In this document: in pieces, positions 1 through 9,434 of the stretch
How the letters are laid out: every line of letters begins with the position of its first letter
How positions within the stretch are numbered: the stretch's first letter is position 1
Assembly (NCBI RefSeq): GCF_021608185.1
Contig: NZ_JAKIHN010000010.1
Coordinates: 50,577 to 114,576 of the forward strand
Source of the DNA: Flavobacterium anseongense
GTDB lineage: Bacteria > Bacteroidota > Bacteroidia > Flavobacteriales > Flavobacteriaceae
Direction: 5' to 3'
Length of the DNA stretch: 64,000 nucleotides
Translations under genes and position numbers: made by a program
Notes under the pieces: generated by a model
Databases searched by the model: none
Seen by the model: only the letters and a program-made list of their open reading frames with translations
What the model was told of the DNA's origin: nothing

Positions 1-110
1 AACTATCTTCTTCCTTTGAACTTTCACACCCGCTATCCGCGTCTCGTCAAAATAGACGAGACTCGCTCCACACGAGCGAAGCGACTGCCAAAGGAATCGG
101 GGCTGATGAC
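1..110. repeat. Dispersed palindromic intergenic repeat (copy A)
   Basis: No coding frame is supported here. The stretch holds two perfect hairpins: an 8-bp stem (GTCTCGTC at 41-48 with GACGAGAC at 55-62) and a 6-bp stem (TCGCTC at 63-68 with GAGCGA at 74-79). They are framed by CCGCTATCCGC on the left and AATCGGGGCT on the right. The same framing words recur at 4807-4900 and, in part, at 57524-57583, so this is one member of a dispersed family. It lies just past the stop of the minus-strand gene at 160-561 and could help end transcription. Confidence 0.6.
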
Positions 111-159
111 TACGCTTGTCATTTCTTACCCATAAATTTGTTTTGCTTTAAGGTAAGGA

Positions 160-561
160 TTACAAATCCGCACTATCTAATGTTTTTTTTGAGTTATACT
201 TATAATGTCTGACAGTTAAAACAGCGGTTACCAAAAACGGAATTGTAGGACCTATTATTTTAAGATTCAAACTTAGAGCACCAATCACAAACATAAAAAC
301 AAGCAATAATGCAAGCGAAGCAATACCTATAAAAGTCAACATTCTATTTGGACGCTGCTGAAAAAGTGTTCCCAATAATAGTAATTGTCCAAACAACGGC
401 AGCAATACAAATGGGTGCATTACTGAGCTTGGATTTGTAAACATTTTTAAAATTATTTCGGCTTCTGCCTGAAACAAAAAAAGATGGTTTGTTTTTCCCC
501 ACTCTAAAAAACCTAAAAGCGAAGTAAGTATTAGCAGTAGATTTAAAATTTTGCTTTTCAT
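160..561 (-). CDS. Small integral membrane protein, unknown function
   Basis: This is a 133-aa protein with about four hydrophobic helices (roughly residues 3-20, 46-64, 72-95 and 98-118) and a short polar C-terminus (YKYNSKKTLDSADL). I do not recognise the family. The frame is open for 19 more codons upstream, to 618, but that extension would overlap the hairpin terminator at 602-633 that serves secDF. The ATG at 561, which gives a clean Lys-rich start (MKSKILNLL), is therefore preferred. It lies about 94 bp downstream of the secDF stop on the same strand and beyond that terminator, so it is probably transcribed on its own. Confidence 0.6.
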   Translation of the reverse strand: MKSKILNLLLILTSLLGFLEWGKTNHLFLFQAEAEIILKMFTNPSSVMHPFVLLPLFGQLLLLGTLFQQRPNRMLTFIGIASLALLLVFMFVIGALSLNLKIIGPTIPFLVTAVLTVRHYKYNSKKTLDSADL

Positions 562-601
562 TACTAATGAATATTGTTCATTTCTTCCAAACAAAGCTAA
601 C

Positions 602-633
602 AAAAAAAGGGTTGCCAAACTGACAACCCTTTT
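602..633 (-). terminator. Rho-independent terminator after secDF
   Basis: Stem AAAAGGGTTG (605-614) pairs with CAACCCTTTT (624-633) around a 9-nt loop. On the minus strand it is followed by a run of seven T. It sits about 22 bp past the secDF stop. Confidence 0.8.
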
Positions 634-654
634 CTATTTTATAAACCTGGTAAA

Positions 655-3621
655 TTAGTTACCGTGTCTTTTTTCGATATCTGCAATATCTTTTTTGCCC
701 ATTGAGTCAACCAATACAGGAGTCGCAATAAACAATGAAGAATAGGTTCCAACGATGATACCTACTAACATCGCGAAGATGAATCCTCTGATCGAATCTC
801 CACCAAAGATGAACATGATTAACAATACCAAAATCATCGTCAACGACGTATTCAATGTTCTTGAAAGTGTAGTGTTAATAGATGCGTTTACTACATCTTT
901 AAAGTGACCTTTTCTGTCTCCGGCAAGGAACTCTCTAATTCTGTCGAAAACGATTACCGTATCGTTCATAGAGTATCCGATAACCGTTAGGATAGCCGCA
1001 ATAAAGTGTTGATCCATTTCCATATGGAAAGGCATGTATTTGTATAATAAAGAGTAGATTCCCAATACAAAAATTACGTCATGGGCAACTGCTGCTAAAG
1101 CTCCAAGTGAATATTGCCATTTACGGAACGAAATCACAAGATATAAAGCAACAACTAACATTGCACCTATAACTGCCCAGAACGAGTTCGTTTTAATATC
1201 TGCAGAAATCGCTGCGCCTACTTTAGAAGACTGCAATACTCCAAATGTTTTTCCGTCGTAAGAGTTGATGAATTTTTCATAAGTCAAACCTGGGTTATAA
1301 TACTTTTGCAAAGCAGCGAATAATTTCTCATTTACTTCTTTATCAACCTCAACACCTTCTTCCTGGATTTTGTATTTAGTCGTAAGTTTCAATTGATCAT
1401 CGCTACCAAAAACTTTCGCTTCAACAGTAGTACCAAACGCTGCTGATAATTCTTCCGAAACTTTAGTAGGTTCAACCGGTTTCTCGAATTTCACCTGGAA
1501 CGTTCTTCCTCCAACAAAATCAACACCTTGATCTAATCCGTTAATAAAGAAAATAGAAACCAAACTAACTACTACAACTGTAGATGAGAATATGTATGTC
1601 CATTTTTTAACTCCGATGAAATCGAAGTGGAAACCTGTAAACCAATTTTTAGTGATTCCGGTTGTAAATGTTAAGTTCTTATTGTTAGCAATATCTCTAT
1701 CGATAAAAATTCTGGCGATAAAAATTGATGTAAACAATGAGGTTACGATACCAATTAAAAGTGTCAAAGCAAATCCTTGTACCAATCCGGTTCCGAATAC
1801 ATATAATATAGTCCCGGTTAATACGTGAGTTACGTTAGCATCAATGATTGAACGCATAGCACCTTTCCATCCGTAAGAAGAAACAACAGCATCACCAAGT
1901 GATTTTCCTTCGCGGAGTTCTTCTTTTGCTCTTTCATATATAATGATGTTCGCATCTACGGCAGTTCCTAATGTTAAAACGATACCTGCAATTCCAGGTA
2001 ATGTTAATACGAAACCGAAGCTTGCCATCACACCAAACAAGAAAAGTAAGTTTAATATCAAGGCCGCATTAGCATACCAACCTGCTCTTCCGTAGTAGAA
2101 AACCATCCATAAACATACCATAAGGAATCCAACAATAGAAGAAATCAAACCGGCGTGAATTGCGATTTCTCCCAAAGATGGTCCAACCACTTCTGATTGA
2201 ATAATCTCTGCAGCAGCTGGTAATTTACCGGCTCTTAAAACGTTGGCTAAATCTTTAGTTTCAGCTACTTCAAAGCTTCCTGTAATTTCTGATCTTCCTC
2301 CTGAAATTGGTCCTGATGTTACTCCAGGCGCAGAATACACAACATTATCTAAAGCAATGGCTATAAAGCTTTTTTGTGTATATGCTCTTCCTGTTAATTC
2401 TTCCCAAACTCTTGCTCCGGCACCATTCATTTGCATGGTAACCGCTGGTTTACCCATTTGGTCAAATGTATCTCTGGCGTCAACAATAACACCTCCGCTC
2501 ATTGGAGCTGCATTATCTCTGTTTCCTTTCAGCGCATATAAATCAACTGTTTCAGTTTCTTTTTTGGTTTTTTCGTCAACATTTACTGTCGGTTTTCCCC
2601 AAGCAAATTTTACATAACGCTTGTCAGCCGGTAATAAATTACGGATTTCTGGTCTTCTTAAATAAGAGTTGATTGTTGCTGTATCTTTTGGAGAAGCAAT
2701 TACTAAAACAGGACCACCACCTTGAGAAATGAATTTGTCAAATAATGGATTGTTTCCTTTTTTAACAGCAGCTGTATCTTTGTCTTTATCAGTTAACAAT
2801 TTAGTTAACGTATCAGCTGGCTTTGCAGCTACAGCTTTCTCCTCATTTTTAACAGTAGCTTTCAAGGCTTCGTTTGCAGCCTGCAAAAAGCCCATTAATT
2901 CTTCTGCTTTGTAGGTTTCCCAGAACTCTAATTCCGCTTTGCTTGAAACTAATTTTTTGATACGATCCACATCTTTTGCACCTGGCAATTCGATAAGGAT
3001 TCTTCCTGTTTGTCCAAGTTTAACAATGTTTGGTTGCGTTACACCAAATTTATCGATACGGCTTCTCAATACACCAAAAGCCGATTCAACTGACTCATCG
3101 ATTTTTTTAACCAAGACTTTTTTCACTTGGTCATCGGTCATATTGAAATCGATTTGTCCCTGAAGATTTCTGTTTGCAAAAATATCAGGAGAAGCTAGTT
3201 TTACTGTACCATTTGAGTTGTTATCGAAAGCTACGAAAAACGCATCCAAATAAGATTGATTACCTACTTGATTCAACTTTGCATCTTCCAATGATTTGTT
3301 GAAAATAGGGTTTTTGGAATTGTTAGATAATTGTTTCAAAACATCTTTCACCGATATCTGAAGAATTACGTTGATTCCACCTTCAAGGTCAAGACCTTTA
3401 TTGATTTGTTTGTCTTTTACTTCATTGTAGGTAAAAAAGTCAAGAAATACTTTCTCTTTTCCAATAGAGTCAAGATATTTAAGTTCTTTTACCGGATTTC
3501 CTCCAGCGAAGTTTTTGGCGTCCTCTTTTACTTTATTGGCCACAAATGTGAACGAAAGTGAATAGATACTCACCAATGCAAATAGTATTGCGAAAAATTT
3601 AACTAGTCCTTTATTCTGCAT
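655..3621 (-). CDS. secDF: Fused protein translocase subunit SecDF
   Basis: This is a 988-aa SecD-SecF fusion, the accessory proton-driven motor of the Sec translocon in the inner membrane. It pulls preproteins into the periplasm. An N-terminal membrane helix (about 9-28) is followed by the SecD D1 motif GLDLEGG (76-82), a large periplasmic P1 region, the DLANVLRAGKLPAAAEI stretch before the SecD membrane bundle, and the D4 motif GTAVDANIIIYERAKEEL. The SecF half has DQGVDFVGGRTFQV and VIGYSMNDTVIVFDRIREF. A charged, alanine-rich, low-complexity insert (about 245-295) lies inside the P1 region; such inserts are familiar from Bacteroidota SecDF. The ATG at 3621 gives a short positively charged N-terminus. 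The gene appears monocistronic, with its own promoter-like -7 box and terminator. Confidence 0.95.
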   Translation of the reverse strand: MQNKGLVKFFAILFALVSIYSLSFTFVANKVKEDAKNFAGGNPVKELKYLDSIGKEKVFLDFFTYNEVKDKQINKGLDLEGGINVILQISVKDVLKQLSNNSKNPIFNKSLEDAKLNQVGNQSYLDAFFVAFDNNSNGTVKLASPDIFANRNLQGQIDFNMTDDQVKKVLVKKIDESVESAFGVLRSRIDKFGVTQPNIVKLGQTGRILIELPGAKDVDRIKKLVSSKAELEFWETYKAEELMGFLQAANEALKATVKNEEKAVAAKPADTLTKLLTDKDKDTAAVKKGNNPLFDKFISQGGGPVLVIASPKDTATINSYLRRPEIRNLLPADKRYVKFAWGKPTVNVDEKTKKETETVDLYALKGNRDNAAPMSGGVIVDARDTFDQMGKPAVTMQMNGAGARVWEELTGRAYTQKSFIAIALDNVVYSAPGVTSGPISGGRSEITGSFEVAETKDLANVLRAGKLPAAAEIIQSEVVGPSLGEIAIHAGLISSIVGFLMVCLWMVFYYGRAGWYANAALILNLLFLFGVMASFGFVLTLPGIAGIVLTLGTAVDANIIIYERAKEELREGKSLGDAVVSSYGWKGAMRSIIDANVTHVLTGTILYVFGTGLVQGFALTLLIGIVTSLFTSIFIARIFIDRDIANNKNLTFTTGITKNWFTGFHFDFIGVKKWTYIFSSTVVVVSLVSIFFINGLDQGVDFVGGRTFQVKFEKPVEPTKVSEELSAAFGTTVEAKVFGSDDQLKLTTKYKIQEEGVEVDKEVNEKLFAALQKYYNPGLTYEKFINSYDGKTFGVLQSSKVGAAISADIKTNSFWAVIGAMLVVALYLVISFRKWQYSLGALAAVAHDVIFVLGIYSLLYKYMPFHMEMDQHFIAAILTVIGYSMNDTVIVFDRIREFLAGDRKGHFKDVVNASINTTLSRTLNTSLTMILVLLIMFIFGGDSIRGFIFAMLVGIIVGTYSSLFIATPVLVDSMGKKDIADIEKRHGN

Positions 3622-3734
3622 TATTACTAAAATTAATTAATTTTTGTTTTTGTTATTCATGAAACCTATTGAAATTCAAAACATTAGAAGCTAACTATTC
3701 GAATTTACAACAATCTCATTTTTTTTGAAACGTG

Positions 3735-3765
3735 CAAATATATAATTATAGATAAGATTAACCAA
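3735..3765 (-). promoter_or_regulatory. Putative secDF promoter
   Basis: On the minus strand TATATTTG (3742-3735) matches the Bacteroidota -7 consensus TAnnTTTG. It is preceded after 19 bp by TTGG (3765-3762), a weak match to the -33 TTTG. The start codon is about 114 bp downstream. Confidence 0.4.
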
Positions 3766-3784
3766 TATTTTACTGATTAATATC

Positions 3785-3814
3785 AAAAAAAAGACTGCTA
3801 TTATGCAGCCTTTT
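3785..3814 (-). terminator. Rho-independent terminator after mdh
   Basis: On the minus strand AAAAGGCTGC pairs with GCAGTCTTTT (one G-T pair) around a 6-nt loop and continues into a T run. It lies about 20 bp after the mdh stop. Confidence 0.8.
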
Positions 3815-3834
3815 ATAAATACCTATACTAAATA

Positions 3835-4770
3835 TTATCCTAATATCGATTTCAGGTCACCGTTCATCGCTCGAACCGCATCAGCACTCTTTGCAAATTT
3901 TGCTTTTTCATCAGCATTTAGGGCAACATCAACTATTTTTTCTACACCGTTTTTACCAATAATACATGGCACTCCGATGCAGATATCGCTTTGTCCATAT
4001 TCACCTTCTAAGAATACCGAACAGGCTATCATTTTCTTTTGGTTATTTAATATACTATCAACCAAATAAGCCACAGATGCCCCTGGAGCATACCAAGCCG
4101 AAGTTCCCAAAAGCCCAGTTAAAGTAGCACCACCAACCATTGTGTCAGCTGCTACTTTATCTAATTTCTCTTGTGACAAAAACTCCGAAACCGGAATTCC
4201 ATTATAAGAAGCCAAACGTGTTAATGGAATCATTGTGGTATCACCATGACCTCCAATTACCATAGCTGAAACATCATTAGATGGAATGTCTAGTTCTTTT
4301 GATAAATAATATCTAAAACGAGAACTATCTAAAGCACCACCCATTCCTATAATTTTATTTTTTGGTAAACCTAATGATTTGAATGCTAAATAGGTCATGG
4401 TATCCATTGGATTAGATACAATTACAAAAGTAGCTTTTGGAGAATGTTGCAACAAGTTTTCTGCAACTGACTTTACAATTCCAGCATTGATACCTATTAA
4501 TTCTTCTCGCGTCATTCCTGGTTTTCTAGGTATCCCGGAAGTGATAACTACTACTTCACTATTTGCTGTTTTAGAATAATCATTTGTAACACCTGTGATC
4601 TGAGTATTAAACCCTGTATTAGTTGCACATTGCATCAAATCCATAGCTTTACCTTCAGCAAAACCTTCTTTGATATCTAATATTACTACTTCACTTGCTA
4701 TTCCTCTATAAGAGATAACATCTGCACAAGAAGCTCCAACGTTTCCTGCTCCTACAATCGTAACTTTCAT
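3835..4770 (-). CDS. mdh: Malate dehydrogenase
   Basis: This is a 311-aa NAD-dependent malate dehydrogenase of the LDH-like type, interconverting malate and oxaloacetate in the TCA cycle. The Rossmann motif GAGNVG is at 7-12. Asp32 ends the second beta strand, as expected for NAD rather than NADP preference. The substrate-binding arginines are visible as Arg82 (PRKPG), Arg88 (MTREE) and Arg151, with Asn120 in VSNPMD. The catalytic His is His175 in GGHGDTTMIPL. Length and motif order are normal for the family. The gene stands alone between secDF and gyrB with its own terminator. Confidence 0.95.
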   Translation of the reverse strand: MKVTIVGAGNVGASCADVISYRGIASEVVILDIKEGFAEGKAMDLMQCATNTGFNTQITGVTNDYSKTANSEVVVITSGIPRKPGMTREELIGINAGIVKSVAENLLQHSPKATFVIVSNPMDTMTYLAFKSLGLPKNKIIGMGGALDSSRFRYYLSKELDIPSNDVSAMVIGGHGDTTMIPLTRLASYNGIPVSEFLSQEKLDKVAADTMVGGATLTGLLGTSAWYAPGASVAYLVDSILNNQKKMIACSVFLEGEYGQSDICIGVPCIIGKNGVEKIVDVALNADEKAKFAKSADAVRAMNGDLKSILG

Positions 4771-4806
4771 TCTTTTATATTTATTGTTGTTGTTTTTATT
4801 TATTTG

Positions 4807-4900
4807 AAGCTAATCCCGCTTTCCGTTTCAATCTTTTTTAAATTTCCACTGGTTAAAACCCGCGGCTATTCAAAAAAGGATTTTCACTGCAATCGGGGCT
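4807..4900. repeat. Dispersed palindromic intergenic repeat (copy B), downstream of gyrB
   Basis: The outer arms are AGCTAATCCCGCTTTCCG on the left and GCAATCGGGGCTAG on the right. Inner arms AATCTTTTTT and AAAAAAGGATT are complementary and enclose a variable centre. The element starts 3 bp past the gyrB stop, so it may serve as that gene's 3' structure. I recognise this outer sequence from flavobacterial intergenic regions. Confidence 0.65.
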
Positions 4901-4902
4901 AG

Positions 4903-6849
<1,947 letters not shown>

Positions 6850-6881
6850 TTATGGTAAAAAATCTATTTTTGTCTAACGAG

Positions 6882-6889
6882 CAAATATA
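6882..6889 (-). promoter_or_regulatory. Putative gyrB -7 box
   Basis: TATATTTG on the minus strand, about 39 bp upstream of the gyrB ATG, matches TAnnTTTG exactly. No convincing -33 TTTG is seen at the usual spacing. Confidence 0.35.
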
Positions 6890-6966
6890 CAAAAGCACAT
6901 AGGATTTCCTATTGAAAATTGGGTTTAAAACCCTTAAGTTATTAACATTTTTAGCATGATTTCAAC

Positions 6967-7000
6967 AAAAAAACGTCCGCCAAAAATGACGAACGTTTTT
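6967..7000 (-). terminator. Second hairpin downstream of asnB
   Basis: AAAAACGT (6969-6976) pairs with ACGTTTTT (6993-7000), with further partial pairing inward. The T run lies on the minus strand. It is the more distal of two hairpins after asnB. Confidence 0.6.
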
Positions 7001-7023
7001 ACAAACAAACTAATCTTCAAACA

Positions 7024-7049
7024 AAACTCAAGCTACTACCCTTGAGTTT
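7024..7049 (-). terminator. Rho-independent terminator after asnB
   Basis: A perfect 9-bp stem, AAACTCAAG (7024-7032) with CTTGAGTTT (7041-7049), has an 8-nt loop and lies 38 bp after the asnB stop. The T run is short, which may be why a second hairpin follows. Confidence 0.65.
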
Positions 7050-7086
7050 ACTTTTTAAGGTTGTCCTTATCTCTTTAAAATACTTT

Positions 7087-8760
7087 TTAGGCTTTCACAT
7101 AGGCGTCATCGTGGACATTTGCCACAGCTCTTCCTGATGGATCATTGAGGTTTTTAAACGCCTCATCCCACTCTAATGCAATTTTGGTACTACAAGCTAC
7201 ACTTGCTTCCTGAGGAACGCTTAAAGCAGCCGCATCGCTCGGGAAATGTTCATGAAAAATAGAACGGTAGAAATATTCTTCTTTAGATGTTGGTGTTTGA
7301 ATCGGGAATTTGTATTTCGCATTCGCCAATTGTTCATCCGAAATTTCTTTGGCAACCATCGCTTTCAAAGTATCAATCCAACTGTAGCCGACGCCATCGC
7401 TAAATTGTTCTTTTTGTCTCCACGCTACACTTGCCGGCAACATGTCTTCGAATGCTTTACGAATTACCCATTTTTCCATTCTTTCGCCGTTTATCATTTT
7501 GTCCTGCGGATTGATTCGCATCGCAACATCCATAAATTCTTTATCCAAAAATGGCACACGCCCTTCAATTCCCCAAGCGGCTAAACTTTTGTTTGCACGT
7601 AGGCAATCGTACATGTGTAATTTGCTTAATTTACGAACCGTTTCTTCATGGAATTCTCTTGCATTTGGTGCTTTGTGGAAATACAAATAACCTCCAAACA
7701 ATTCATCTGAACCTTCGCCAGACAATACCATTTTTATTCCCATCGATTTGATAACCCTTGCCATCAAATACATTGGTGTTGATGCTCTGATTGTCGTTAC
7801 ATCGTAAGTTTCAATATTGTAAATTACATCGCGGACAGCATCTAAACCTTCCTGAATGGTAAATTTAATTTCGTGGTGAATCGTTCCTAAATGATCTGCT
7901 ACTTTTTGAGCTGCAGCCAAATCGGGTGACCCTTCTAAACCAACAGCAAACGAGTGCAATTGTGGATACCAGGCATCGACAGTGTCACCGGATTCAATTC
8001 TTTTTTGCGCATATTTTTTGGCTATAGCCGAAGTAATCGAAGAATCCAATCCACCTGAAAGCAACACACCATAAGGAACATCACTCATCAGTTGACGGTG
8101 AACAGCTGCTTCTAATGCTTTTTTGATTTCGGCAATGCTGGTTGCATTTTCTTTTACGGCATCATAATCTACCCATTCTCTTTTGTACCATTGCACAAAT
8201 TCGCCGTCTTTGCTCGACATATAATGTCCGGGAGGAAACAACAGGATTTTAGTGCAATATCCTTCTAAAGCTTTTAATTCTGATGCTACATAGAACGTTC
8301 CGTTTTGGTCCCAACCAATGTATAACGGAATAATTCCCATATGATCGCGGGCAATAAAGTATTCATCTTTTTCTACATCATAAATTGCAAATCCGAAAAT
8401 ACCATTCATCTCATCAAGAAAATGAACGCCTTTTTCTTTGTATAAAGCCAAAATAACTTCACAATCGCTTTCGGTTTGGAATTTATATTTTCCTTCAAAT
8501 TGTTTGCGTAAATCTCTGTGATTGTATATCTCGCCATTGGCTGCCAAAACCAAACTTTTATCTTCGCTAAACAACGGTTGTTTTCCTGAAGCCGGGTCAA
8601 CAATAGCCAAACGTTCATGCGATAAGATTGCTTTTTCATTACTGAAAATTCCGCTCCAATCCGGCCCGCGATGACGAATGATTTTCGACATTTCCAACAC
8701 TTTTGGTCTTAAGACTTCTGCTTTTTGTTTTAAATCAAAAGCACATACAATTCCACACAT
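7087..8760 (-). CDS. asnB: Asparagine synthase B (glutamine-hydrolysing)
   Basis: This is a 557-aa cytosolic enzyme that makes asparagine from aspartate, ATP and glutamine. The N-terminal nucleophile Cys2 (MCGIVCAFD) starts the class II glutaminase domain, with RHRGPD (29-34) and ANGEIYNH (74-81). The ATP pyrophosphatase loop SGGLDSS (235-241) opens the synthetase domain, followed by SGEGSDELFGGY. Length matches AsnB of Bacteroidota and E. coli. The start must be at 8760, because Cys2 follows it directly. Upstream lies an unusual palindrome with an extra half-site (8860-8911), suggesting control by a dedicated regulator. Two terminator-like hairpins follow. Confidence 0.95.
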   Translation of the reverse strand: MCGIVCAFDLKQKAEVLRPKVLEMSKIIRHRGPDWSGIFSNEKAILSHERLAIVDPASGKQPLFSEDKSLVLAANGEIYNHRDLRKQFEGKYKFQTESDCEVILALYKEKGVHFLDEMNGIFGFAIYDVEKDEYFIARDHMGIIPLYIGWDQNGTFYVASELKALEGYCTKILLFPPGHYMSSKDGEFVQWYKREWVDYDAVKENATSIAEIKKALEAAVHRQLMSDVPYGVLLSGGLDSSITSAIAKKYAQKRIESGDTVDAWYPQLHSFAVGLEGSPDLAAAQKVADHLGTIHHEIKFTIQEGLDAVRDVIYNIETYDVTTIRASTPMYLMARVIKSMGIKMVLSGEGSDELFGGYLYFHKAPNAREFHEETVRKLSKLHMYDCLRANKSLAAWGIEGRVPFLDKEFMDVAMRINPQDKMINGERMEKWVIRKAFEDMLPASVAWRQKEQFSDGVGYSWIDTLKAMVAKEISDEQLANAKYKFPIQTPTSKEEYFYRSIFHEHFPSDAAALSVPQEASVACSTKIALEWDEAFKNLNDPSGRAVANVHDDAYVKA

Positions 8761-8790
8761 AATCTATATTTTATTTTCCCTTTGACTGTA

Positions 8791-8825
8791 TTTCGACTTC
8801 GCTCAGTATAGACATCTCAGGGTGA
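8791..8825. repeat. Short dispersed repeat of the TTCGAC...CTCAGGGTGA type
   Basis: Contains TTCGACTTCGCTCAG and CTCAGGGTGA. Relatives lie at 45094-45117 and 54746-54764. Elements of this kind are common between genes in Bacteroidota. It falls in the asnB leader. Confidence 0.5.
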
Positions 8826-8845
8826 TATTATTTATTTTAGTAGGG

Positions 8846-8853
8846 CAAAGATG
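8846..8853 (-). promoter_or_regulatory. Putative asnB -7 box
   Basis: CATCTTTG on the minus strand resembles TAnnTTTG with one mismatch. It lies about 86 bp upstream of the asnB ATG and directly downstream of the half-site repeats. Confidence 0.35.
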
Positions 8854-8859
8854 GAATAA

Positions 8860-8911
8860 TAGTTATAAATGAAAAACATAATAAACCATTTAGTTATAAA
8901 TTATAACTAAA
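8860..8911. promoter_or_regulatory. Palindromic operator-like site upstream of asnB
   Basis: The half-site TAGTTATAA occurs three times. Two copies form a perfect palindrome, with 11-bp arms at 8889-8899 and 8901-8911 and a single central base. A third copy, in direct orientation, lies at 8860-8868, next to the putative -7 box. This arrangement is typical of a dimeric transcription factor site. An Lrp/AsnC-type regulator is one guess, but nothing here identifies the protein. Confidence 0.55.
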
Positions 8912-8976
8912 AAACTAAATAAGATTTAAATATGAAATTTAAAAAATTAAAAAACGGAGTTTTCACTTTAAAAGTG

Positions 8977-9426
8977 TTACAAAACACTTTCAATGGTATA
9001 TTGTTTCCCATTCATATCAAATGAAAAACCACCTTCATTTCCCATCAATTTACTTCCAAGCGGAGATTGTGGCGAAAGTGCGAAAATGGTTTTGTCTTCA
9101 ATACTTAATTTTGGCAAAGCGGTGCTTACGAATAATAACATTCCATTGGCTTTTACCAAACTTCCTAAAGCTACTTTTTTGTGCGTTTGAGAAGCGTCAA
9201 TTTTGTCGAGTATGGCTTTTTGCTCAAGGATTTCTTTCAGCTTATGATTTAGCTTTTCCTGCTCTAAATGCATCATTGAAAGTGCTGTTTCATGCTTATC
9301 TCCAGCCGAACCTTTGGCATCATTCTGCGCATCGATAGTGAGACCTGAAATCATGTCCTGGAAAACATCAATTCGATCCTGAAGCATTTCTTTGTAGCGT
9401 TGTAGAATTTGTTGTTTTAGAGACAT
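8977..9426 (-). CDS. GreA/GreB-like protein
   Basis: This 149-aa protein has the layout of transcript cleavage factors: an N-terminal helical hairpin (about 1-75, rich in Glu, Lys and Gln) and a C-terminal FKBP-like beta domain beginning near KVALGSLVKANGM and containing SPQSPLGSKLMG, the segment where GreA has its SPIGRALLGK motif. The family would bind the RNA polymerase secondary channel. The N-terminal tip sequence (AQNDAKGSAGDKHETA) differs from classical GreA, so cleavage activity is uncertain. It begins 8 bp after the stop of the outer membrane barrel gene and is the last gene of that apparent operon. Confidence 0.6.
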   Translation of the reverse strand: MSLKQQILQRYKEMLQDRIDVFQDMISGLTIDAQNDAKGSAGDKHETALSMMHLEQEKLNHKLKEILEQKAILDKIDASQTHKKVALGSLVKANGMLLFVSTALPKLSIEDKTIFALSPQSPLGSKLMGNEGGFSFDMNGKQYTIESVL

Positions 9427-9434
9427 TTCAGCAT

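Noticed and set aside
562..618. Upstream extension of the first membrane protein
   Set aside because: It runs into the secDF terminator hairpin at 602-633.
2243..2617. Plus-strand open frame of 124 codons inside secDF
   Set aside because: It lies wholly inside a well-supported gene on the other strand, has no recognisable domain and no promoter. It is a shadow of SecDF codon use, like many similar frames in the window.
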